Below, one piece after another: positions 54,419 to 62,881 of a DNA stretch of 64,000 nt. A program made the position numbers and the translations under genes. Position 1 is the first letter of the stretch. Each line of letters opens with the position of its first letter. This DNA is from Saprospiraceae bacterium (GTDB lineage Bacteria; Bacteroidota; Bacteroidia; Chitinophagales; Saprospiraceae), in the NCBI GenBank assembly GCA_958295895.1, contig CATQHI010000002.1:62001-126000 (forward strand), given 5' to 3'. The notes under the pieces are model-generated. The model was given only the letters and a program-made list of their open reading frames with translations. It searched no databases and was not told where the DNA came from.

Positions 54419-57007
54419 CTACCGACTCGATAGTTGCTCGAAGGTGCTGAGCCCGCACTCCAAGAAGTTCTCGTAGTCGTCCGCATTCGGGGTATAGGCC
54501 ACCGGGGGATTCAGCAGCTGCCCGTCCGGCGCGACCAGCGCGTAGTACGGCTGGGTAGCGTGCTTAAAGGCCTGCTGCTGGAAGTAATGCCACTTTTCCC
54601 CTACCTGATCGATGGTCTGGGTGCGGCCGCTGCCGTCCAGCCGCGTCACCTCGCGCCGCTCGGCCTCGGGCAGCTCCGCCCGGTCGTCGACGTACAGACT
54701 GATCAACACGTAGTCGTCCGTCAGCAGCTTTCTGACGCCGTCCTGGCTCCAGACGTTCTCCTCCATTTTGCGGCAGTTCACGCAGGTATAGCCCGTGAAG
54801 TCCAGCATCACCGGTTTATTCACCTCGCGGGCGTAGGCCAGTCCGGCGTCGAGGTCCTTGAAGCAGGTCGTCCCCTGCGGACAGTCACTGGGCTTGAAGT
54901 AGCTATACCCCACCGAGGGCGCGATGCCGCTCAGTAGACTCAACGTCCGGTAGTTCCCCGTAGCGGGATCCTCCGTAAAGCCGAGCAACAGGTAGCCCGC
55001 AAACGCTGCACTTAGCACAGCCACCACTGCACCTGCGGCCCCGACCCTACGTCTTGCACTGTCGTGCGGGAAGCTGATCCACCCCAGTAGGTAGGCCGCG
55101 ATGCCCAGCGCGCACAGGATCCAGATCAGCAGGAAGGGCTCGATGCGCAGCAGGTCCCAGTCGCCCACCAGATCGGCATTGCTCAGGAACTTAAAAGCCA
55201 GGGCCACCTCCGCGAAACCCAGCACCACCTTCACGCTATTGAGCCAGCCGCCCGACTTCGGCATGCTATTGAGCACCCCGGGGAAGACCGCGAAGAGGGC
55301 GAAGGGCAGTCCGATCGCTACCCCAAATCCGGCCATCCCCGCCGTAAGCGGCCAGGCCCCGCCACTTACCGCCTCCACCAAAAGGCTGCCCAGAATAGGT
55401 CCGGTACAGCTAAAGCTCACCAGCGCCAGCGTCAGCGCCATAAAGAAGATGCCCGGCACGCCGCCGCTACTCTCCCCCTGGCTTGCCTTATTGCTCCAAC
55501 TCTGCGGCAGCACGATCTCGTAAAAGCCGAAGAAGCTACCCGCGAAGTAGATGAAGACCGCAAAGAACAGTAGGTTCAGCCACACATTACTCGCGATACT
55601 ATTCAGGATGCTGGCGTCGATACCCGCCACCACGTGGAAGGGCACGCTCAGCAGCACGTAGATCAAAAAGATGAAGAAACCGTAAAGCCCCGCCTGCCGT
55701 ATTCCCTGCGCCCGCGTTCTGCCGCTTTTCGTGAAGTAGCTCACGGTGAGCGGGATCATGGGGAAGATGCAGGGCATGAGTAGGGCGAAGAGCCCGCCCA
55801 CCAGGCCGAGCCCAAAGATGGACCACAGGCTCCGCCCCGCGGTCACGGCCTCGCCCACGCTACAACTCCCCACCGGGTCGTCACTGAACTGGAGACCAGC
55901 GGTGACTCCGGCTAGCTGGGTGGAGTCGGTAGTGGGCATTTCTTTCTGAGTGGTACCGTAGCCATCCAGGGTAGCCACACCGCTGGCGGGATCGAACGAG
56001 AATGGCATATCGCGGGGCGGCAGACACACCTCGTCGTTACACGTCTGGTACGTCAAGTAGCCTTCGATGGGTGACTCACCCTCTAGTTGCACGACCTGGG
56101 AATAGCTCACCGTACCCCCATCGATTTTACTGACCTCGGCCTCCCAGGTGCTATCATATTTCTTTTTTAGCGTTGCGGAGGTCTCAGTCACTTCTCCCAA
56201 GGGCTTTACCGCATCCGTTTCCTCTACAACCATTTCTGTAGGTACTGGACCGATCTCGGGGTCCACCGTCATGCTATACACCGTCCAGCTATCCAGCATC
56301 GTACCGGTCAGCGACAGGCGGTAGCGGTTGCCCTCCAGTGCTTCCACGTCGAGCACCCAGCTTACGGGCGCATCTTCCGTAGCGGCGGGGGTGGCGGCCG
56401 TGTAGCTGGCAAGCACTTCTTCCTGGGGCATACTGACCGTCTCCACTACGGCCCGTTCAGTAGGTAAGTCTGCCGGGGCCGCAGGTGCAATGTCCTGGCG
56501 GGGGGACGCATCATTCGGGGTCACCGAGGTACGTCCGGGGGCGGGGTCAGCGCTTCGTGCTATAGCGTAGGAAAACTCCTCGGTCGTCGGCGGCAGGCAC
56601 TGCTCGTCATCGCAGCACATGTACTCCACCTCACCGGTGATCGGCTGGTCGTAGTCCAGCACGCGCACGGTCTGGGTAAATACCACCGGCTCGTCGCTTA
56701 GGTACTTGATGACGTTGACGCCGAAGAGCTCGTCTAGGCCTTCTTTCTTGTGGCCCTGCTCGACGACCTCACCGATGCGCTCATAGTGGTCCCCATCGTT
56801 CCAATAGAAGGTGGTCGGTACGGGGCCGCCCTCATCGGTATACTGGCTGTACACGGCCCAACCTTCATCGGCGGTAGCGGTAGCTACTAGCTCGTAGCGG
56901 TCCTCGCCCAGGGCCCGCTGCTCGAAGGTCCAGTGGATGGGACTGGCGAACTGGGCGGAGACTGCTGTCGCCAGAAGGGTAAGGAGGAGTGTGAGCCGCG
57001 CGGCCAT
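54419..57007 (-). CDS. dsbD: DsbD-like thiol:disulfide transporter with duplicated N-terminal domain
   Basis: Inner-membrane reductant transporter. From ATG 57007 (MAARLTLLLTLLATAVSA signal) the protein is ~862 residues, much longer than E. coli DsbD (~565). The N-terminus holds two DsbD-alpha-like domains (~20-145 and ~190-325), each ending in a C-x-D-x-x-CLPP type motif (CDDEQCLPP, CNDEVCLPP). The membrane domain begins ~395 with Cys413 in MPCIFPMIPL and a second Cys in SCTGPILG. The C-terminal thioredoxin domain has Cys742/Cys745 in CVNC. Two copies of the dispersed GC-rich element lie inside the gene, one encoding APAAPA in the linker between the two N-terminal domains. Confidence 0.92.
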   Translation of the reverse strand: MAARLTLLLTLLATAVSAQFASPIHWTFEQRALGEDRYELVATATADEGWAVYSQYTDEGGPVPTTFYWNDGDHYERIGEVVEQGHKKEGLDELFGVNVIKYLSDEPVVFTQTVRVLDYDQPITGEVEYMCCDDEQCLPPTTEEFSYAIARSADPAPGRTSVTPNDASPRQDIAPAAPADLPTERAVVETVSMPQEEVLASYTAATPAATEDAPVSWVLDVEALEGNRYRLSLTGTMLDSWTVYSMTVDPEIGPVPTEMVVEETDAVKPLGEVTETSATLKKKYDSTWEAEVSKIDGGTVSYSQVVQLEGESPIEGYLTYQTCNDEVCLPPRDMPFSFDPASGVATLDGYGTTQKEMPTTDSTQLAGVTAGLQFSDDPVGSCSVGEAVTAGRSLWSIFGLGLVGGLFALLMPCIFPMIPLTVSYFTKSGRTRAQGIRQAGLYGFFIFLIYVLLSVPFHVVAGIDASILNSIASNVWLNLLFFAVFIYFAGSFFGFYEIVLPQSWSNKASQGESSGGVPGIFFMALTLALVSFSCTGPILGSLLVEAVSGGAWPLTAGMAGFGVAIGLPFALFAVFPGVLNSMPKSGGWLNSVKVVLGFAEVALAFKFLSNADLVGDWDLLRIEPFLLIWILCALGIAAYLLGWISFPHDSARRRVGAAGAVVAVLSAAFAGYLLLGFTEDPATGNYRTLSLLSGIAPSVGYSYFKPSDCPQGTTCFKDLDAGLAYAREVNKPVMLDFTGYTCVNCRKMEENVWSQDGVRKLLTDDYVLISLYVDDRAELPEAERREVTRLDGSGRTQTIDQVGEKWHYFQQQAFKHATQPYYALVAPDGQLLNPPVAYTPNADDYENFLECGLSTFEQLSSR
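55029..55047 (+). repeat. Dispersed GC-rich element, copy 8 (inside dsbD)
   Basis: GCACCTGCGGCCCCGACCC, exact in the first 15 bases, on the strand opposite to dsbD, in a loop of the membrane domain (encoding VGAAGA on the gene strand). Confidence 0.7.
56474..56488 (-). repeat. Dispersed GC-rich element, copy 9 (inside dsbD)
   Basis: Minus strand GCACCTGCGGCCCCG preceded by TT, read in frame as APAAP in the dsbD inter-domain linker. Confidence 0.75.
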
Positions 57008-57206
57008 GGGGGCTTGGTTTAGGGTATGGAACGTGTGGCTGGGCTGGTGGGTTATGCTCGTTGAATAGCATTTGTGTATCATCTTAGTCCGCTGGTTGCG
57101 GGGCAGGCCCCGGCAGGGATGTCGGGAACCGATCTGCCCCGTTCGTAGCTGGTTGGGGCGAGTATAGCGCTGATCAGCTAGCCCAGCGTAGTTAATTAAT
57201 AGTACG

Positions 57207-57214
57207 TAGCTTTA
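57207..57214 (+). promoter_or_regulatory. Candidate -7 element of the alpha/beta hydrolase gene
   Basis: TAGCTTTA, one mismatch to TAnnTTTG, 33 bases before the ATG. The 240-base divergent region also has GGGGCAG / CTGCCCC arms (57100-57106, 57134-57140). Confidence 0.35.
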
Positions 57215-57247
57215 GCTCATACCGGGGGGTGCCCAGTCGATGTACCA

Positions 57248-58093
57248 ATGAAAGAAGAACTCCTTACCATCCGGGCCGCCGACGGCTATCCCCTTACTGC
57301 TACCCTCAGGGAGCCTAGGTGCAGTCCGAAGGCCTTTGTGCAGATAAATTCCGGGACCGGTATACCCCAGCGGTTCTACCGTCACTTTGCGGCTTACCTG
57401 ACCGACCTAGGATACGTGACGGTCACGTTTGATTACCGGGGCATCGGTGCATCGAAACCTACCCGGCTCAAGAATTTCGAGGCTACTACCCTCCAGTGGG
57501 GCACGCTTGACATGACGGCCGTGCTGGACTGGGGCCTTGAGCAGTATCCGGATCTATCCAAGATCGTGATCGGTCACAGTATGGGGGGGCAACTCATCGG
57601 CACGATGCGCAACGCCGACCGGATCGACCGTACCGTGATCATTGCCGCAGGCACGGGCTTCTGGCGAGATATGCCACAGGGTATGCTGCGCTTATTTATG
57701 CCCGTACTCTGGTATGTCTACATTCCACTTACTACCTGGCTCTGCGGGTACGGCGCGGCGCGCAAAATCCGGCAGGGGGAGAATCTGCCCCGGGGAGTGG
57801 CCCGGCAGTGGCGCAACTGGTGCGTGAGTAGTACTTACTGGGAAAGGGACTTCGGCCAGGAATTTAATTCGAGCACCTTCGACCGGCTGCGGGGAAGCTT
57901 GCAGTCCGTGTCGTTCTCAGACGACACTATCATTAGCGATCAGGCGAATAAAAAGCTGCTTGGCTACTATCGCGAGGCATCTATCAACCGCCAGGTTATC
58001 GACCCCGCAACGGTAGGCCGCGATCGGATAGGTCACCTTGGCTTTTTCCGTAAAGGTTCGGATGTGCTGTGGGGGCAGGTCATCAATCACTAA
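57248..58093 (+). CDS. Alpha/beta hydrolase family protein
   Basis: A 281-residue alpha/beta hydrolase. The nucleophile is Ser111 in GHSMGG; FDYRGIGAS (~61-69) is the oxyanion-side loop. The final part GHLGFFRKGSDVLWGQVINH contains the probable catalytic His. It resembles uncharacterised bacterial hydrolases of the UCP037442 type. Substrate unknown. It is divergent from dsbD and converges on the rsmI-like gene 11 bases away, so it is probably monocistronic. Confidence 0.82.
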   Translation: MKEELLTIRAADGYPLTATLREPRCSPKAFVQINSGTGIPQRFYRHFAAYLTDLGYVTVTFDYRGIGASKPTRLKNFEATTLQWGTLDMTAVLDWGLEQYPDLSKIVIGHSMGGQLIGTMRNADRIDRTVIIAAGTGFWRDMPQGMLRLFMPVLWYVYIPLTTWLCGYGAARKIRQGENLPRGVARQWRNWCVSSTYWERDFGQEFNSSTFDRLRGSLQSVSFSDDTIISDQANKKLLGYYREASINRQVIDPATVGRDRIGHLGFFRKGSDVLWGQVINH

Positions 58094-58104
58094 ACCAAAG
58101 GTTG

Positions 58105-58812
58105 CTAGCTCGCCAGCAGTAAAAACATCGCAGGCCGTTTCTGCAACTCCGCACCCGTGTCCTCGCCCCACTCCCCTACCGGAGCTGTTCTAATCCACTC
58201 CGTCGGGGTAGTCAGATCAGCAGCCACGGAGAAAAGCGTAGTCGATGATAGCGCTTCCACGGCTACCTCCACCGTGGCTTGGTTGCGGTAGGGGGCCTCG
58301 ATCCAGAGCTGGGTCTGCTGGTGGCGGCGGCTGTCTGCTTCTAATCGGCGGAGGTCCTTGGCCAGCTGGGCGCGCTTGGGGCTGAGGTAGCCGTGGAAGG
58401 TGAAGGACTGCCCCTGTAGGCCGGCGGCCATGATGCTGAGTAGGATGGCGGAGGGACCTACTAGTGGCACTACCGGGACGCCTAGTTCATGAGCAAGACG
58501 TACCAGTTTAGCTCCGGGATCGGCTACCCCCGGCGCGCCGGCATCGGAGAGTACACCTACGTCCTGCCCATCAAGTGCCGGAGCCAAGAAGTTGGGAAGC
58601 TCCTCCGCCCGAGTATGCTTATTAAGCTCGTAGTAGGTGCACTCCTGTAGTCGATGATCGAGCTCGACCTCCTTGAGGAAGGCGCGGGCCACCTTACCCG
58701 TCTCGACCACAAAGTGCCGCAGCCGGCGGGTAATCAGCAGCGTGCGCTCAGGGATAGTATCGATGGCCCCCGGCCCGAGGGTGGATGGAATGAGGTAGAG
58801 GGTACCGGGCAT
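58105..58812 (-). CDS. RsmI-like SAM-dependent methyltransferase
   Basis: A 235-residue tetrapyrrole-methylase-fold protein related to RsmI, which 2'-O-methylates C1402 of 16S rRNA. Visible motifs: VGVLSDAGAPGVADPGAKLVRLAHE (read as SDAGAPGVADPG) and VVPLVGPSAILLSIMAAGLQG, both RsmI hallmarks. The canonical N-terminal GTPLGNLxD motif is missing; the sequence there is IPSTLGPGAIDTIP. This marks the shorter Bacteroidota paralogue rather than classical RsmI, so the substrate is uncertain. It follows mqnC with an 8-base gap. Confidence 0.85.
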   Translation of the reverse strand: MPGTLYLIPSTLGPGAIDTIPERTLLITRRLRHFVVETGKVARAFLKEVELDHRLQECTYYELNKHTRAEELPNFLAPALDGQDVGVLSDAGAPGVADPGAKLVRLAHELGVPVVPLVGPSAILLSIMAAGLQGQSFTFHGYLSPKRAQLAKDLRRLEADSRRHQQTQLWIEAPYRNQATVEVAVEALSSTTLFSVAADLTTPTEWIRTAPVGEWGEDTGAELQKRPAMFLLLAS

Positions 58813-58820
58813 AGTGGCCG

Positions 58821-59963
58821 CTAATCTACGATCAGCGCCTCGCGGTTGAGCTCCTGCTGGCGGATGTCGGTGGGTAGCTCGCGGTAGTCGTACTGCTGAT
58901 TACGGAGTTGGGGACGGAAGCCGGCCTCGCGGATCGCCTCCTGAATGCCATCGGCCGTGAAGCGCCAGCGGGCACCGGCGGCACTGACGACGTTCTCCTC
59001 AATCATGATGCTACCGAAGTCATTGGCCCCGGCGTGCAGACAGAGCTGCGCTACCTGCTTACCTACCGTGAGCCAGCTGGCCTGGATGTTGGTGACGTTG
59101 GGCAGCATGATGCGGCTCAGGGCGATCATGCGGATGTACTCATCGCCGGTGACGGTGTTACGGGCGCGTTTGATCTTCTTAAGAATGGTGTCCTCGTCCT
59201 GGAACGGCCAGGGGATAAAGGCCAGAAAGCCCTTGGCGTGACCGGGCTTTTCGCTCTGTACTTGGCGCATGCGCACGAGGTGGTCCATACGCTCGTAGTT
59301 GGTCTCGATGTGGCCGAACATCATAGTAGCCGAGGTAGTGATGTCGAGCTGGTGGGCGGCGCGCATGACGTCGAGCCACTCCTCGCCGCCGCACTTACCC
59401 TTGGAGATGAGGCGACGCACGCGGTCGCTCAGAATCTCGGCACCGGCACCGGGTAGGCTATCCAGGCCGGCTTCCTTCAGCGCCTTAAGCACCTCGTAGT
59501 GGCTCATGCCTTCCAGCTTAGCCACGTGGGCGATCTCGGGGGGGCCGAGGGCGTGCAGCTTCAGGCGGGGGTAGAGTGCCTTTAACTCGATAAATAACTT
59601 AGCATAGAAGTCCAGGCCAAGGTCCGGATGGTGCCCGCCCTGCAGCAGCAGTTGCTCGCCACCGAAAGCAAAGGTCTCCTCGATCTTCTGCTTGTACTCC
59701 TCGATACTGGTGATGTAGGCCTCCTCGTGCCCCGGCCGCCGGTAGAAGTTACAAAACTTGCAGTTGGCGATACAGACGTTGGTGGTGTTGGAGTTGCGGT
59801 CGATGATCCAGGTGACGGTCCGCTCGGGCACCGCCCCGAAGCGTAACTGATTGGCCACGTACATGAGCTCGGCCGTGGCGGCGTGCTCCAGGAGGTGGAC
59901 GCCTTCTTCGGCGGTGAGCCAGTCGCGGTTTAGTCCTCGTTCTAGGAGTTCGGCGGTGTTCAT
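58821..59963 (-). CDS. mqnC: Cyclic dehypoxanthine futalosine synthase
   Basis: Radical SAM enzyme of the futalosine route to menaquinone. The 380-residue protein has IIDRNSNTTNVCIANCKFCNFYR with the [4Fe-4S] ligands Cys64, Cys68 and Cys71 (C-x3-C-x2-C), LLLQGGHHPDL, PGAGAEIL and GSIMIEENVVSAAGA, which place it with MqnC rather than MqnE. It indicates menaquinone synthesis through futalosine. Other mqn genes are not in this window. Confidence 0.92.
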   Translation of the reverse strand: MNTAELLERGLNRDWLTAEEGVHLLEHAATAELMYVANQLRFGAVPERTVTWIIDRNSNTTNVCIANCKFCNFYRRPGHEEAYITSIEEYKQKIEETFAFGGEQLLLQGGHHPDLGLDFYAKLFIELKALYPRLKLHALGPPEIAHVAKLEGMSHYEVLKALKEAGLDSLPGAGAEILSDRVRRLISKGKCGGEEWLDVMRAAHQLDITTSATMMFGHIETNYERMDHLVRMRQVQSEKPGHAKGFLAFIPWPFQDEDTILKKIKRARNTVTGDEYIRMIALSRIMLPNVTNIQASWLTVGKQVAQLCLHAGANDFGSIMIEENVVSAAGARWRFTADGIQEAIREAGFRPQLRNQQYDYRELPTDIRQQELNREALIVD

Positions 59964-60071
59964 AGTAAGGAAACGGCTGGGGGAAGGGGTAGTTGCTTGG
60001 TTACTTTCATTTTTTTCTGAAAGCTCGGATTGACCGTAGTGCTGCTCTGCGCAGCTCCGCTGCTGAAAGGG

Positions 60072-60165
60072 TTAAACCACAGAGGGCATAGAGAGCCGCA
60101 GAGTTTGCCGTCACGCATACGCCGGCGGTTTAACTCTGTGTTCTCCGTGCTCTCTGTGGTTAAAA
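60072..60165. repeat. ACCACAGAG-type inverted repeat
   Basis: Left arm region TTAAACCACAGAGGGCATAG and right arm region CTCCGTGCTCTCTGTGGTTA pair imperfectly (AACCACAGAG / CTCTGTGGTT perfect at the ends). It lies between rhomboid and mqnC and probably acts as a terminator hairpin. Shares AACCACAGA and an upstream CAGCTCCGsTGC with 63650-63680. Confidence 0.55.
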
Positions 60166-60190
60166 ATAAGCGCCGCTAGGCGCAAAAGCC

Positions 60191-60910
60191 TTAGCGCTCC
60201 AACCGCTCCCGCTCACTAAGCACCTTTAGCTTCTCCCAAAACGCCTCCCGCTCCCGCTTCGTCTTATCGAACGCCCCCTCTTCCAAAAACGGCTCCTTCT
60301 TCCGCCGTGGCTTGTCCGCTTTCTTAGCCTTGGCTACCACTTCATGCTCCTCTAGTTCGGAGCGGTAGACGTAGGCACCCAGAATACCCATCACCAAGCC
60401 CAGCAGGTGACTTTCCCAGCTTACGCCCTCCTGCCCGGGTAGGATGCCGACGATCATACCGCCGTAGTAGAATAGCACGAGTAGCGCCACCACCACCGCC
60501 CGGAAATCACGCCGGAAGATGCCACTGAAGGCTAGAAAAGCAGCTAGCGCATACACCACCCCACTCGCGCCGATGTGGGTCACGTGGCGGCCGAGCACCC
60601 AGACCAGCACACCGGTACCAATCCATAGCGAGGCAAGGACGCGGGGCCAGAGGCGGGGGTAGAAAAAGACTAGTAGGCCGGTCAGCGATACGAAGGGAAG
60701 ACTATTACTGAGCAGGTGCCCCCAACCGCCGTGAAAAACTGGCGAAAGCACAATGCCCGGCACCCCGGCCAGCTCCCGCGTGTGCAGTCCGTAGTAGGCA
60801 CTGAGCAGCCCCCCAAAGAGGTAGTAGTCCACGATGAACACTATCCACATCAGCGCCAGCAGGCCCAGGGGCCACTTGATGACGTTCGTGAGGTTGCGTT
60901 TACTCAGCAT
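60191..60910 (-). CDS. Rhomboid-family intramembrane serine protease
   Basis: A 239-residue polytopic protein with six hydrophobic segments. The catalytic dyad is Ser116 in GASG and His168 in ESHLLG; the conserved HGGWGHLLSN (His60, His65, Asn69) supports an active protease. The last ~55 residues are a charged cytoplasmic tail (KAKKADKPRRKKEP). It starts 15 bases after rbfA, so the two are probably co-transcribed. Substrates are not known. Confidence 0.92.
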   Translation of the reverse strand: MLSKRNLTNVIKWPLGLLALMWIVFIVDYYLFGGLLSAYYGLHTRELAGVPGIVLSPVFHGGWGHLLSNSLPFVSLTGLLVFFYPRLWPRVLASLWIGTGVLVWVLGRHVTHIGASGVVYALAAFLAFSGIFRRDFRAVVVALLVLFYYGGMIVGILPGQEGVSWESHLLGLVMGILGAYVYRSELEEHEVVAKAKKADKPRRKKEPFLEEGAFDKTKREREAFWEKLKVLSERERLER

Positions 60911-60925
60911 GGTGGTAATAGGGGC

Positions 60926-61318
60926 TTATTCGTCCTTATTGACTTCCTCCTCCTCGGGCATCTGGTCCTCGGCGTAGAGGCGGTCGAAGATGTTGTCGAC
61001 CTTGTTCATCTCGTCGAGCGTCTCGTCGATGAAGTAGCTCAGCTCGGGTAGGCGGCGGAGCTGGCGCTTGAGACGGTGGGCCAGGGCGGATTTGAGGCGG
61101 GCGTGCTCCTCGTCCATCTGCAGGATCACAGCCTGCTTATTCTCCGTATTCCAAATGCTGAGATAGACCTTGCCGACACTAAGGTCGGGGCTCACCTGCA
61201 CGTCCATCACGGTCACCAGCGGCTGGCTGCCGTAGATGTACACCCCTTCCTGCTGGAGTACAATACTGAAGTTGCGCTTGATCAGCTCGGATACCTGGCG
61301 TTGGCGTTTGGATTCCAT
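60926..61318 (-). CDS. rbfA: Ribosome-binding factor A
   Basis: Late 30S maturation factor with a KH-like fold. The 130-residue protein shows SKRQRQVSELIKRNFSIVL near the N-terminus, VTVMDVQVSPDLSVGKVYLSI and HRLKRQLRRLPELSYFIDETLDEMNKVD, all diagnostic. The acidic tail EDQMPEEEEVNKDE is slightly longer than in E. coli. A -7-like TATCTTTA is at 61367-61360, 41 bases upstream. Confidence 0.94.
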   Translation of the reverse strand: MESKRQRQVSELIKRNFSIVLQQEGVYIYGSQPLVTVMDVQVSPDLSVGKVYLSIWNTENKQAVILQMDEEHARLKSALAHRLKRQLRRLPELSYFIDETLDEMNKVDNIFDRLYAEDQMPEEEEVNKDE

Positions 61319-61359
61319 GGGGAGGTCTTTTGGTGGGTGTGTAAGGCAACGTATGTGCT

Positions 61360-61367
61360 TAAAGATA
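61360..61367 (-). promoter_or_regulatory. Candidate -7 element of rbfA
   Basis: The minus strand reads TATCTTTA, one mismatch to TAnnTTTG, in the short gap between the cytochrome gene stop and rbfA. Confidence 0.45.
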
Positions 61368-61375
61368 GGTTGCCC

Positions 61376-62782
61376 CTACAACATCTTCAAGTACTCCACC
61401 ACCGCCCAGCGCTCCGCCTCGCTCAGCTTATCGCCGAAGGTGTGGCCTCCGTTGCCGTAGCCGGGCACCTCGGTGTCGAAGGTCCACTTCTTGTTCTTCG
61501 GGGCGGGGTCGTACTGCCAGCCCAGTTTTTGGTGATCGTAATCTTTGGGGTCGCCGGTGCGGGTCCAGCGGGTGGGGCGGGAGGGGCTGTCGAGTAGGTC
61601 GTAGAGGGTGGGTACGGAGCCATTGTGAAGGTAGGGGGCGGTAGCCCAGACGCCGTCGAGGGGCGGGGCGACGTAGCCATCCGTCGGGGTGAAGCTGGAC
61701 TGTGGCGCGCTCGTGGCGAACCAACTGCTATTGTACCAGTCTACGATGCCGGATTTGCGGATGTAGTCGGCGTACAGCCGGTCGGTCTTCACTACGTCCA
61801 GGTGAATCACCTTATTAGGATAGGTCTCCTCCTCGCCGTAGGTACCGTGGCAACCGGCGCACTTATCGGTGAAGAGTGCCTCCCCCTCCCGGGCCAGCGG
61901 CTCATCTATCGATCCGGGATAGGCCGGCGGCTCCAGGGTCTGCAGCCAGGCGTACACATCTTCGAAAGCCTCGACCGACTTGCGGGTCTGACTCGTGTCG
62001 GGCACGCCGAGCACGCTGGCTTGCAGTAGGAGCTTAGGCATGTTGCCCCGCCCGATGCCGGTGAAGTACAGCGAGTTCTTCTTCTTCACGTTCCACAGCG
62101 GCGGGGTATCGGTGCCGATGTTGTAGTCCCACATGGCGTAGAGCGGGTCGCCGACGTAGGTCAGGTCGTCCGGATCGCGGTGCATCATACAGGCCTCGGC
62201 CAGGCGGAAGGCGGGGTTCGCGCCGGGCTGAGTCACCTTTACTTTCGGGGCCATGGCCTTGAAGTAGCGGCCGAAGTCCTCGAAGGCCACCGTCTGCGGG
62301 TCGTCCTTTTTGTACCCCAGTGCCATGCCGAGGCGCATCACGGTACCCATAGGTTTCATGTTGGCTTCCCACTCCGCCCAGCTATTGCCGAGGCCGAGCA
62401 CGAGCTGTCCGTCGACCTCCCCGGCGTGGCAGGTGAAGCAGTTGCCGTTGGCTACCTCTGCGCCGTTCGGAGCGATGAAGGCGGTCATGTAGTAGGGCAG
62501 TCCCTCGCTAAGGCTATCGCGCACGAAGGGCATCGAATCTACCCCCGGCATCTTCGGCGCCTGCTTCTGCATGATCTTTAGGGGAATACCGCTGCCGATG
62601 TAGTCGCCGTGCACGAGGTAATCGAAGCCGGCCACCGGATCGCCATCCGTAGGCTGTGGCGAGGGCGGGATGACCATTGACTTATACGGCGTTGCACTCA
62701 CCGGCACCACATCGGTCAGGGGACGGTAGGTGTTACAGGCTACCAGCAGGGCCAGACAAAAGAAGACAAGGAGTTTACGCAC
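61376..62782 (-). CDS. Diheme cytochrome c lipoprotein (RoxA-like family)
   Basis: A 468-residue lipoprotein (Cys16 in LLVAC). Two c-type heme motifs are present: CFTCH at 115-119 and CAGCH at 308-312, with later Met/His-rich segments. The spacing and the long intermediate region (YNIGTDTPPLW, YFTGIGRGNMPK) recall di-heme cytochromes of the RoxA/peroxidase-related type. The role could be electron transfer or oxidative chemistry at the envelope; no substrate is evident. Upstream lies GCAACCCTGCCCC (62825-62837, minus strand), also found before sco1. Confidence 0.85.
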   Translation of the reverse strand: MRKLLVFFCLALLVACNTYRPLTDVVPVSATPYKSMVIPPSPQPTDGDPVAGFDYLVHGDYIGSGIPLKIMQKQAPKMPGVDSMPFVRDSLSEGLPYYMTAFIAPNGAEVANGNCFTCHAGEVDGQLVLGLGNSWAEWEANMKPMGTVMRLGMALGYKKDDPQTVAFEDFGRYFKAMAPKVKVTQPGANPAFRLAEACMMHRDPDDLTYVGDPLYAMWDYNIGTDTPPLWNVKKKNSLYFTGIGRGNMPKLLLQASVLGVPDTSQTRKSVEAFEDVYAWLQTLEPPAYPGSIDEPLAREGEALFTDKCAGCHGTYGEEETYPNKVIHLDVVKTDRLYADYIRKSGIVDWYNSSWFATSAPQSSFTPTDGYVAPPLDGVWATAPYLHNGSVPTLYDLLDSPSRPTRWTRTGDPKDYDHQKLGWQYDPAPKNKKWTFDTEVPGYGNGGHTFGDKLSEAERWAVVEYLKML

Positions 62783-62847
62783 TTGGTTGGATTAGGGCAA
62801 TCGTACCAAGGAAACGTCGGCGGCGGGGCAGGGTTGCGAGTTGCCTT

Positions 62848-62865
62848 GCACCTGCGGCCCCGCCC
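62848..62865 (+). repeat. Dispersed GC-rich element, copy 10
   Basis: GCACCTGCGGCCCCGCCC, preceded by TT, between two minus-strand genes and pointing opposite to both. Together with GGCGGGGC at 62822-62829 it can form a GC-rich hairpin. Confidence 0.75.
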
Positions 62866-62881
62866 TTTGTCGGGTGGGTAC

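Noticed and set aside
57100-57140. GGGGCAG/CTGCCCC inverted repeat as a riboswitch or further copy of the GC-rich element
   Set aside because: Only a 7-bp stem with a long loop and no match to the element's conserved CACCTGCGG core.
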